Positions 44,989-55,589 of a DNA stretch of 64,000 bases are shown here, one piece after another. A program made the position numbers and the translations under genes. Below the pieces are notes generated by a model. That model saw nothing but the letters and a program-made list of their open reading frames with translations. It did not search any database and had not been told where the DNA came from. This stretch comes from Halichondria panicea. Lineage: Eukaryota; Porifera; Demospongiae; Suberitida; Halichondriidae. The DNA lies in the NCBI RefSeq assembly GCF_963675165.1, contig NC_087382.1, positions 1,922,001-1,986,000 on the forward strand, given 5' to 3'. Each line of letters begins with the position of its first letter. Position 1 is the stretch's first letter.

Positions 44989-45542
44989 TAAAAACTCTTT
45001 TTAGCCAATATCAGACAACTTTATATGCATAACAACTTTATACGCATGATTAAGTTTAAATGTCTTGTTATAAGCTATAGCTATAATTATAGATATAGGT
45101 AGTTGTTGTCATACAATGTTGTCAAAATTAATTGTGTGGGCGGCTGAAATTAAAGCATGATGGTGAAGGATGTAAACCTAATTCCTGCCACTATATGAGT
45201 GTATATATAGACTCTTATATACCACAAGCACCACAAAACATTTGCAATGTGAAAAGTTGCTACAGGATTGGCCGGGGGAAACACCAAAAAACGAAATCCG
45301 GCGAGAGCATAATTCCAATCCGTTACAACAATAACAACATGGACTGTGTACCTGTGCTCATCATGCATGCACAGCCACTAGCTGCATGTATTTCAATACC
45401 GTAGAAATTGGATTATTAACGCTTACTCGACTATAAGTGTATCTTTATTTTAGATAGGGGATAATTATTATCACGATTAAAGTATAGTTTGCATTATGCA
45501 TGGGTGTTAATTTAGGCTCGCTTAAATTAGTACCTGTATATA
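44989..45542. other. spacer between the receptor genes
   Basis: No exon was recognised. AT-rich DNA with ataattat words, containing the presumed 3' flank of receptor 1. Confidence 0.4.
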
Positions 45543-45707
45543 CCGTATATATAGCAGGTACATTTCAAGGGTATAAACTTTCGCAGATTGACCGTTAGAA
45601 AGGTTTTTGCGGATTTAATTTTCGCGGAATAGCAGCCTTTCTGCAGCTTGATCAGTGAAAACCACGAACATTTATACCCTAGAAATAATTATACCCACTA
45701 TATACGG
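45543..45707. mobile_element. TA-flanked MITE, CCGTATA family (copy 3)
   Basis: 165 bp with ends CCGTATATATAGCAGG and CCACTATATACGG, flanked by TA (45541-45542, 45708-45709). It lies about 30 bp upstream of the conserved receptor 5' block. Confidence 0.8.
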
Positions 45708-45732
45708 TACATAGAATAATTACAAGGAGGTC

Positions 45733-45841
45733 GATATTCACGCACAACTTGAGTTAATGAGATTCATACTGGGTCATCTGACCTTGTCGTGCCTCCCTCC
45801 TGTCGCAGACCTAAGACTTGGGCTAAGTTTAACAAAGAGAG
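45733..45841 (+). promoter_or_regulatory. conserved upstream block of mucin-receptor gene 2
   Basis: Counterpart of 42221-42326, with the same ordered words and small indels. It ends directly at the start codon. Confidence 0.5.
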
Positions 45842-48800
45842 ATGTCCACCATTAAAGTCTACATTTTGCTCTCACTGTCTGTGCTGTGTATTACCAATGG
45901 GCAAGGTATGCAACTAGTTCTATATCAAGAGTTCAGTAGGAACTCTTGTAAAACTATCTATATATAGCTCTGTTTTAGCATGCATCAAATCCTTGTGGTC
46001 TGCAGGTCAGAGCTGCCTTGATGGGTTTCCTTCAATCACTGACAACACCTGTACATCATCATCATGCCCCTTTCAGGGGATAAGTAGCTCCCGGCAACTA
46101 CGACTCTTCCCTTCCATGAGGATTACCTGTAATGGGATGCTAGTGGGATTGTCTGTAGCAGGACAGACTCGAAGTGGAGTAGATTATCATATTCTGCAGA
46201 TCTGGAGACCCACTGGCCCCACGTCCAATGACTATGAGAGAATCAGTGAATACACATTCCCAATTGGATGCTTTCAGCTACCTAACAATGTCTGGCGGTG
46301 TACAGTCATCAGTCCATCAATTCATGTTGAGGTGGGAGACATCATTGGAATCAATCTTCCTCGTAACAGAAGGACCGCTGCAGCATTTGAGATGTTCTTC
46401 ACGTCCCCGTCATCTTCTACCAGCTACATACTAAGCAATACATCAGTCTCAACATTTTCAGTACCTGGATCTACTGCTGCCAGTGCTCAACCTGTGCTTA
46501 CTCTGAACATTCAGGAACAAGGTATATATAAATTATGCCTCGAGTTGTACAGTGCTAGATTACCACAAAATTATGAGTTGTTATTATTTGTTGATACCAT
46601 TGTGTAGGTGAATGAAAGCTTCAAATATATTTCCCCAAGTTCTTTAAGGTGAAAATGGGGTCATCATAAAAAATGTAAATGTGTTTCCGGACAAGTTTTT
46701 TCTTCAAAAGTTAGACAGCTTACTCTGTGTAATCACCCTAACCGAAATGGTACTAAAACTAGCACTGCGAAGAATGTCTAGATATGTAAGCAACATCGCA
46801 TTCCCGTTCTATAATTGAACGCTAGGTCGAAAAAAGAGGGCCTGGTATATATATATTATTGCAGGGGTGATAGTGCGCATGCGCTTCATAATTACCCAGA
46901 ATATGGGTAATCGTACTACGAACGTAACTTAGTGAATTATACCTTATATAAACTAGTCCGTTTACTAAGAATAATAATGTTCCGTAATACTTTATCTCTA
47001 TGCATGACTAAGTTCTGGCGCACTATCAATACAAGCAATAGATATATATCAGGCTGTATTTTCCCCCTTCCTGTCTATTAGAAAAAAATTGGCCTGGAAC
47101 CGAGGCTATCAAACCTTTCATAAGATAGCCAAACTATCTAGATGTTGTGACAAAGTTTATGGAAACCATCTCCCTAACCGAACCCACTATAACAATTGTT
47201 TGCTGTTTTATTAATCACATGCACAAACCCACCACTTTGTGTTGGCATGGAGTAGCTTATTCATTCACCTACACATTGGTATCAGCACATTTCTTATACA
47301 ATCATAAGATATTTACATTTACGTACAACTTTGTGGTAATGGATGCACTGTAGTCGCACGAGGGATACGGTGTGTGTGTGTGCATGTGTGTGTCTATTCC
47401 AGCTGCATGTATAACTGCCCAACAGTGGCGTTTCTAGGAAATGAGTAATACACCCGTGCACCAGAAGCCACACCCATTTCCCCTGTGCATAACAACGTTT
47501 TTAAGGTGCAGTCTATCATTAGACGTGCAAAAAGCTTTATCTGAATATAGTGCTGCTCACCGTTTATGAATAGCTATATAGTTTAGCTTTAGGGGTGCTT
47601 GAGCCTATAGCTGGATACGCCACTGGCCCAATGATTGCAATGCCACGAACTAAGAGGCTTCTAGCCACGTTCTCATGGATTTTGATTCGTGGATATGCAA
47701 AATGAGCTTCTTTCACAAGTTAGGCTAATTTGACTCACAGTGAAGGCTGTTGCAGTACTTCTCTTTAGAATCTTTTATAGCATAATCTTGAGCAAAGTAA
47801 AACATATACTGAGAGGCATTAGCACAGCGCAGCTTGCAACATTCATTAAAATTAAGATCCTATGGTGTTCATGCATACAGTTACTGAGACCCCAACTACT
47901 GAGCTGACGACACAGGCCCCAACTACTGATCAGCTGACGACACAGGCCTCAACTACTGAGCTGACAACACAGGTCCCAACTACTGAGCCGACAACACAGG
48001 TCCCAACTACTGAGCTGACAACACAGGCCCCAACTACTGATCAGCTGACAACACAGGTCCCAACTACTGAGCTGACGACACAGGCCCCAACTACTGAGCT
48101 GACGACACAGGTCCCAACTACTCAGCCGACAACACAGGTCCCAACTACTGATCAGCCGACAACACAGGCCGCCCCAACTACTGATCAGCCGACAACACAG
48201 GCCCCAACTACTGATCAGCCGACAACACAGGCCGCCCCAACTACTGATCAGCCGACAACACAGGCCCCAACTACTGAGCCGACAACACAGGCCCCACCTA
48301 CTGATCAGCTACCAACACAGGCCCCAACTACTGATCAGCTGACAACACAGGCCCCAACTACTGATCAGCTGACAACACAGGCCCCAACTACTGAGCTCAC
48401 GACACAGGCCCCAACTACTGAGCTCACGACACAGGCCCCAACTACTGAGCTGACGACACAGGCCTCAACTACTGAGCTGACAACACAGGTCCCAACTACT
48501 GAGCTGACGACACTGGCCTCAACTACTGATCAGCTGACAACACAGGTCCCAACTACTGAGCTGACGACACACACCCCAACTACTGAGCTGACGACACAGG
48601 CCCCAACTACTGAGCTGACGACACAGGTCCCAACTACTGATCAGCTGACAACACAGGCCCCAAGTACTGATCAGTTCACAACACAGGCCCCAAGTACTGA
48701 GCTGACGACACAGGCCCCAACTACTGAGCTGACAACACAGGCCCCAACTACTGAGCTAACGACACAGGCCTCAACTACTGATCAGCTGACAACACAGGCA

Positions 48801-49503
48801 AGTACTGAGCCGACAACACAGGCCTCAACTACTGATCAGCTGACAACACAGGTCCCAACTACTGATCAGCTGACAACACAGGCCCCAACTACTGATCAGC
48901 TGACAACACAGGCCCCAACTACTGAGCCGACTACTCAGTCCACAACACACACTACTGCAGTAGATATTGGGCAACCGACGGCTAGAGGTACAGAGATAGT
49001 TGGTCCGTTGGTTGGTGGTGTGGTTGGTGTGCTACTGTTGGTGCTGATTGTTGCACTGGTGGTTGGTGTGCTACTGTTGGTGCTGATTGTTGCACTGGTG
49101 GTGGGTTTGGTTGTGTATATTCTTACGAGGAGGAGATTCACTAATAAATGGAAACCTGAGATTGTATCTGAACGACATTTTGCAGAGGGCAGTCAGAGAG
49201 GGGTGATCAGTAATGGTATCCACAGCGCTGAGACCGGTGAGTGCATGTGTGTGTTTGATGTGTGCTTGCTTGCAGATATTTTTACCTTTATTCTCTCAAT
49301 ATACAGCCATTATAGGGAAATTTGTGATTGTATGAAGTCGTTTATTTTAACCATGCAGTCATATCCTACTCCCATGCACACACATAGTAGATTATGAAGT
49401 TATTGAGCTCGACTCTATACGACAACCGACGGACAGTATGTTCAAGAATCTATCGTACATGCCCAACACAGATGCATCCATCAACTATGAGGAAGAGCAT
49501 TGA
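45842..49503 (+). CDS. mucin-stalked single-pass receptor 2, tail frameshifted near the contig end
   Basis: Exons 45842-45905, 46006-46521, 47881-49236 and 49400-49503 are collinear with receptor 1 and join in phase. Signal peptide MSTIKVYILLSLSVLCITNG, a diverged ectodomain, a greatly expanded Thr/Pro/Gln stalk of about 36 units, then the membrane segment. The segment contains a 39-bp in-frame duplication (GVLLLVLIVALVV twice), making the hydrophobic stretch about 41 residues. In the tail, one extra T after 49498 relative to receptor 1 creates a TGA at 49501-49503. The downstream sequence (EYTYIDREDIRIL and further tyrosines) stays open in the next frame up to the gap. The intact tail may therefore have been lost, or the indel may be an assembly error at a contig end. 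The stalk suggests heavy O-glycosylation at the cell surface. Confidence 0.7.
47423..47625. mobile_element. 203-bp MITE, CAGTGGCG type
   Basis: Ends CAGTGGCGTTTCTAGG and CTGGATACGCCACTG are flanked by GCCCAA at 47417-47422 and 47626-47631. Located in the intron of receptor 2. Confidence 0.85.
47646..47775 (-). mobile_element. MITE-like family A fragment
   Basis: A diverged inverted piece with GGCTTCTAGCCACGTT, GGATTTTGATTCGTGGAT and GAAGGCTGTTGCAG words corresponding to the middle of family A. Confidence 0.5.
47881..48955 (+). repeat. 27-30-bp coding tandem repeat (mucin stalk)
   Basis: About 36 in-frame units encode PTTELTTQA or PTTDQLTTQA variants. Unit types (TEL, TDQL, TEP, STEL) occur in short homogeneous blocks, as expected from repeated unequal exchange. 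The corresponding part of receptor 1 has about eight units. Confidence 0.95.
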
Positions 49504-49696
49504 ATATACTTACATTGATCGAGAAGATATACGCATTCTAGCAAGAAATCCAATTGTCTATCAAGATGAGAATAAAACAGACCAAGTAGCCACTTCAAGC
49601 AACGTTGCTACTGCTGACAATATTTGTTATGGGTCAGCTATTCCACGAGATCATGTGCCAACTTCTGACAATGTTGCGTATGGCTCAACTATTCAC

Positions 49697-49896
49697 NNNN
49701 NNNNNNNNNNNNNNNNNNNNNNNNNNNNNNNNNNNNNNNNNNNNNNNNNNNNNNNNNNNNNNNNNNNNNNNNNNNNNNNNNNNNNNNNNNNNNNNNNNNN
49801 NNNNNNNNNNNNNNNNNNNNNNNNNNNNNNNNNNNNNNNNNNNNNNNNNNNNNNNNNNNNNNNNNNNNNNNNNNNNNNNNNNNNNNNNNNNNNNNN
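49697..49896. other. assembly gap of 200 N
   Basis: Exactly 200 Ns, the fixed size many scaffolders use for a join of unknown length. Left of it the receptor 2 tail is cut off. Right of it the sequence starts within a telomere repeat. Confidence 0.99.
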
Positions 49897-51216
49897 CTAA
49901 CCCTAACCCTAACCCTAACCCTAACCCTAACCCTAACCCTAACCCTAACCCTAACCCTAACCCTAACCCTAACCCTAACCCTAACCCTAACCCTAACCCT
50001 AACCCTAACCCTAACCCTAACCCTAACCCTAACCCTAACCCTAACCCTAACCCTAACCCTAACCCTAACCCTAACCCTAACCCTAACCCTAACCCTAACC
50101 CTAACCCTAACCCTAACCCTAACCCTAACCCTAACCCTAACCCTAACCCTAACCCTAACCCTAACCCTAACCCTAACCCTAACCCTAACCCTAACCCTAA
50201 CCCTAACCCTAACCCTAACCCTAACCCTAACCCTAACCCTAACCCTAACCCTAACCCTAACCCTAACCCTAACCCTAACCCTAACCCTAACCCTAACCCT
50301 AACCCTAACCCTAACCCTAACCCTAACCCTAACCCTAACCCTAACCCTAACCCTAACCCTAACCCTAACCCTAACCCTAACCCTAACCCTAACCCTAACC
50401 CTAACCCTAACCCTAACCCTAACCCTAACCCTAACCCTAACCCTAACCCTAACCCTAACCCTAACCCTAACCCTAACCCTAACCCTAACCCTAACCCTAA
50501 CCCTAACCCTAACCCTAACCCTAACCCTAACCCTAACCCTAACCCTAACCCTAACCCTAACCCTAACCCTAACCCTAACCCTAACCCTAACCCTAACCCT
50601 AACCCTAACCCTAACCCTAACCCTAACCCTAACCCTAACCCTAACCCTAACCCTAACCCTAACCCTAACCCTAACCCTAACCCTAACCCTAACCCTAACC
50701 CTAACCCTAACCCTAACCCTAACCCTAACCCTAACCCTAACCCTAACCCTAACCCTAACCCTAACCCTAACCCTAACCCTAACCCTAACCCTAACCCTAA
50801 CCCTAACCCTAACCCTAACCCTAACCCTAACCCTAACCCTAACCCTAACCCTAACCCTAACCCTAACCCTAACCCTAACCCTAACCCTAACCCTAACCCT
50901 AACCCTAACCCTAACCCTAACCCTAACCCTAACCCTAACCCTAACCCTAACCCTAACCCTAACCCTAACCCTAACCCTAACCCTAACCCTAACCCTAACC
51001 CTAACCCTAACCCTAACCCTAACCCTAACCCTAACCCTAACCCTAACCCTAACCCTAACCCTAACCCTAACCCTAACCCTAACCCTAACCCTAACCCTAA
51101 CCCTAACCCTAACCCTAACCCTAACCCTAACCCTAACCCTAACCCTAACCCTAACCCTAACCCTAACCCTAACCCTAACCCTAACCCTAACCCTAACCCT
51201 AACCCTAACCCTAACC
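49897..51216. repeat. telomere repeat array (CCCTAA)n
   Basis: 1,320 bp, about 220 uninterrupted perfect copies of CTAACC/CCCTAA. Read left to right in the C-rich orientation, this is what the left end of a chromosome looks like. The array is perfect, unlike old interstitial telomere sites, which decay. Confidence 0.98.
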
Positions 51217-51910
51217 ACAACTCTAGCTGTTGTTAGAGTACTTAACCACAACTCTAGCTGTTGTTAGAGTACTTAACCACAACTCTAGCTGTTGTTAGAG
51301 TACTTAACCACAACTCTAGCTGTTGTTAGAGTACTTAACCACAACTCTAGCTGTTGTTAGAGTACTTAACCACAACTCTAGCTGTTGTTAGAGTACTTAA
51401 CCACAACTCTAGCTGTTGTTAGAGTACTTAACCACAACTCTAGCTGTTGTTAGAGTACTTAACCACAACTCTAGCTGTTGTTAGAGTACTTAACCACAAC
51501 TCTAGCTGTTGTTAGAGTACTTAACCACAACTCTAGCTGTTGTTAGAGTACTTAACCACAACTCTAGCTGTTGTTAGAGTACTTAACCACAACTCTAGCT
51601 GTTGTTAGAGTACTTAACCACAACTCTAGCTGTTGTTAGAGTACTTAACCACAACTCTAGCTGTTGTTAGAGTACTTAACCACAACTCTAGCTGTTGTTA
51701 GAGTACTTAACCACAACTCTAGCTGTTGTTAGAGTACTTAACCACAACTCTAGCTGTTGTTAGAGTACTTAACCACAACTCTAGCTGTTGTTAGAGTACT
51801 TAACCACAACTCTAGCTGTTGTTAGAGTACTTAACCACAACTCTAGCTGTTGTTAGAGTACTTAACCACAACTCTAGCTGTTGTTAGAGTACTTAACCAC
51901 AACTCTAGCT
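51213..51910. repeat. 31-bp subtelomeric satellite
   Basis: 22 perfect head-to-tail copies plus a partial unit, starting AACCACAACTCTAGCTG. Each unit contains an inverted CTCTA / TAGAG pair that could fold into a small hairpin. The first unit shares AACC with the last telomere repeat, so the transition is seamless. Confidence 0.98.
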
Positions 51911-52400
51911 CAAGTACTTTACCGCACACTCTAGCCAACTTTCCCACCCTCAGCCACGCCCACCCTCCTCCCTTTTTGCTCACTCTCTTTTATAGCAGAT
52001 GATGGCAATATTTCAGTACTTATGGTTTCTAAATTCCATAGATTATCTACTTTGGCTTCCTTTGGCTTCCTCTACTGCACTGAGGTACTACTTTTACTTT
52101 ACTTAAAATACAAACTTTTAATAAGCTAAACTACCTTCTGCACTTGTTTTCATAATTGCAAAACAACTTTGACTGACTTCACTTTTTTTTTCAGCAAACC
52201 ACTATTAACAAAACAACTTTTTTTTTCACTTAAACCAGCAAATACTGCATTAATAAAGCTAACCTACTTTTGTCTTTTCATCATCAAGCACTACTTAAGC
52301 TTATAAGCAAAACCACTTTTTTCTTTTCTTTTCATGTTTTACTGCACTTTTTTCGTCACTAAAACAAACAATGCACTAAGCAAAACCACTAATTTATTGT
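51911..52400. other. T-tract-rich linker between satellites
   Basis: No gene. Repeated AAACCACT, CACTTTTTT and AGCAAAACC words separate the 31-bp and ~100-bp satellites. Confidence 0.6.
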
Positions 52401-54595
52401 AAGGCTCCCTGTCAGAAGCTGGCTAAACCAGCAAATGAAATATTGCACACTATTTGCTCTCCCTTTTTGCCTAATGTTTTTTAGATTAGGGCGTGCAAGG
52501 CTCCCCCCGTCAGAAGCTGGCTAAACCAGCAAATGAAATATTGCACACTATTTAAATACGGGCTCTCCCTTTTTGCCTAATTTTTTTAGATTAGGGCGTG
52601 CAAGGCTCCCCGTCAGAAGCTGGCTAAACCAGCAAATGAAATATTGCACACTATTTAAATACGGGCTCTCCCTTTTTGCCTAATTTTTTTAGATTAGGGC
52701 GTGCAAGGCTCCCGTCAGAAGCTGGCTAAACCAGCAAATGAAATATTGCACACTATTTAAATACGGGCTCTCCCTTTTTGCCTAATTTTTTTAGATTAGG
52801 GCGTGCAAGGCTCCCGTCAGAAGCTGGCTAAACCAGCAAATGAAATATTGCACACTATTTAAATACGGGCTCTCCCTTTTTGCCTAATTTTTTTAGATTA
52901 GGGCGTGCAAGGCTCCCGTCAGAAGCTGGCTAAACCAGCAAATGAAATATTGCACACTATTTAAATACGGGCTCTCCCTTTTTGCCTAATTTTTTTAGAT
53001 TAGGGCGTGCAAGGCTCCCCGTCAGAAGCTGGCTAAACCAGCAAATGAAATATTGCACACTATTTGCTCTCCCTTTTTGCCTAATTTTTTTTAGATTAGG
53101 GCGTGCAAGGCTCCCCGTCAGAAGCTGGCTAAACCAGCAAATGAAATATTGCACACTATTTAAACACGGGCTCTCCCTTTTTGCCTAATTTTTTTAGATT
53201 AGGGCGTGCAAGGCTCCCGTCAGAAGCTGGCTAAACCAGCAAATGAAATATTGCACACTATTTGCTCTCCCTTTTTGCCTAATGTTTTTTAGATTAGGGC
53301 GTGCAAGGCTCCCCGTCAGAAGCTGGCTAAACCAGCAAATGAAATATTGCACACTATTTAAATACGGGCTCTCCCTTTTTGCCTAATTTTTTTAGATTAG
53401 GGCGTGCAAGGCTCCCCGTCAGAAGCTGGCTAAACCAGCAAATGAAATATTGCACACTATTTAAATACGGGCTCTCCCTTTTTGCCTAATTTTTTTAGAT
53501 TAGGGCGTGCAAGGCTCCCGTCAGAAGCTGGCTAAACCAGCAAATGAAATATTGCACACTATTTAAATACGGGCTCTCCCTTTTTGCCTAATTTTTTTAG
53601 ATTAGGGCGTGCAAGGCTCCCGTCAGAAGCTGGCTAAACCAGCAAATGAAATATTGCACACTATTTAAATACGGGCTCTCCCTTTTTGCCTAATTTTTTT
53701 AGATTAGGGCGTGCAAGGCTCCCGTCAGAAGCTGGCTAAACCAGCAAATGAAATATTGCACACTATTTAAATACGGGCTCTCCCTTTTTGCCTAATTTTT
53801 TTAGATTAGGGCGTGCAAGGCTCCCCGTCAGAAGCTGGCTAAACCAGCAAATGAAATATTGCACACTATTTGCTCTCCCTTTTTGCCTAATTTTTTTTAG
53901 ATTAGGGCGTGCAAGGCTCCCCGTCAGAAGCTGGCTAAACCAGCAAATGAAATATTGCACACTATTTGCTCTCCCTTTTTGCCTAATTTTTTTTAGATTA
54001 GGGCGTGCAAGGCTCCCCGTCAGAAGCTGGCTAAACCAGCAAATGAAATATTGCACACTATTTAAACACGGGCTCTCCCTTTTTGCCTAATTTTTTTTAG
54101 ATTAGGGCGTGCAAGGCTCCCCGTCAGAAGCTGGCTAAACCAGCAAATGAAATATTGCACACTATTTAAACACGGGCTCTCCCTTTTTGCCTAATTTTTT
54201 TAGATTAGGGCGTGCAAGGCTCCCCGTCAGAAGCTGGCTAAACCAGCAAATGAAATATTGCACACTATTTGCTCTCCCTTTTTGCCTAATTTTTTTTAGA
54301 TTAGGGCGTGCAAGGCTCCCCGTCAGAAGCTGGCTAAACCAGCAAATGAAATATTGCACACTATTTAAATACGGGCTCTCCCTTTTTGCCTAATTTTTTT
54401 AGATTAGGGCGTGCAAGGCTCCCCGTCAGAAGCTGGCTAAACCAGCAAATGAAATATTGCACACTATTTGCTCTCCCTTTTTGCCTAATTTTTTTTAGAT
54501 TAGGGCGTGCAAGGCTCCCCGTCAGAAGCTGGCTAAACCAGCAAATGAAATATTGCACACTATTTAAACACGGGCTTGCCTAATTTTTTTAGATA
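52401..54595. repeat. ~92-102-bp subtelomeric satellite
   Basis: About 22 tandem units containing AAGGCTCCCCGTCAGAAG, the palindrome GCTGGCTAAACCAGC, ATATTGCACACTATTT and GCCTAATTTTTTTAGATTAGGGCG. Two length forms alternate (with or without AAATACGGG). Each unit holds one telomere-like ATTAGGG word. Frames such as MQYFICWFSQ are by-products of the repeat. Confidence 0.97.
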
Positions 54596-55589
54596 GCAGG
54601 CAAAACCAGCAAATAAATTATTGCACACTATAATGATGCTAGTCATCTTAATTGTATGTACAGCATGATATGTTTTACCTCCTTCTTTTTTAATTGTCTC
54701 GAATGAGCAAAAACATAATCACACTATTTACGACTAACGTTTGGCCTGGAGTCTCCTCTTGATTCTTGGTGTTTCTTGATACTTGGCGTCTTTGATGTCT
54801 CTTAATATTCTGATGCTCTTGTCTGTAAGAAAAAAAATACTGATTTAACTTAAGAATTTTATTTACCTAAAAAAAAGTGTTGAGCTGTTTTTGAACTTAA
54901 TACACGCGCCAGGAGAAGAATCGAGGCTAATTACTACCAGTCTCGATTTCAGGCCGCGACAAAAAATAAAAAGCTGCCATAGCAGGCGGCTTACATACAC
55001 ACAAGCTACAAGCTAAAGCCAGCGCTCAGCTGTAGGAGGCTTGAAGCTGACATTGGGAAGCTGACATTGGTAGGATTGAAGCTGGTAGGCAGCTATACCA
55101 ACACTTAGACACTGACCTGACACAAGCTACTTCGATCAGGCAATTAAGCTAACACAAAGCCAGTGCTAGCTAACACAAAGCTCTACAAACCTTATAGCTT
55201 GGAGCAGTACTGGGTTAGGTAGAGGAGATCTGATGGACATAGAGGCTGCTGGGTTCCTCAGTAGAGTATAGAGAAGGTAGAAGAGAACTTGAGGTAGAGC
55301 AGAGGTAGAAGAGGCTGAATAATGAGCTAGACTGCTGGGTTGCTAGTTAAACTAAAATCGTTCTCACTAAGGTTTCTCCAGCATTACCTTACATGGTAGT
55401 ACATCACATTCCATATTACAGAGTCTTGGCAAGGTTTCTCCAGCATTACCTTACTTGGTAGTACATTACATTCCATATTACAAGAGTTTAAAGGTTCATA
55501 ACTGTCAACACATTCAGATGACTAATAAAGATTAATGTACTAAATTGCTGTATAAATCATTGAAATTGCGGCACAAGTTCATAATGAAT
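54596..55589. other. unique linker with a 70-bp direct repeat
   Basis: No exon was recognised. 55367-55485 holds two copies of a unit with GGTTTCTCCAGCATTACC and TACATTCCATATTACA. AGCTGACATTGG and GCTAACACAAAGC words are also locally repeated. Confidence 0.5.

Noticed and set aside
49897-51236. Long open frames of NPNPNP, GLGLGL and RVRVRV residues across the telomere array
   Set aside because: A 6-bp repeat without a stop is open in several frames. There is no start context or other coding signal.
51213-51910. 31-bp regular repeats as a CRISPR array
   Set aside because: The units are directly adjacent with no variable spacers, in a eukaryotic subtelomere.
52957-54583. Repeated frames such as MQYFICWFSQLLTG and MPNFFRLGRARL
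   Set aside because: They are the two strands of the ~100-bp satellite read through. Openness follows from unit length, and other units carry stops.
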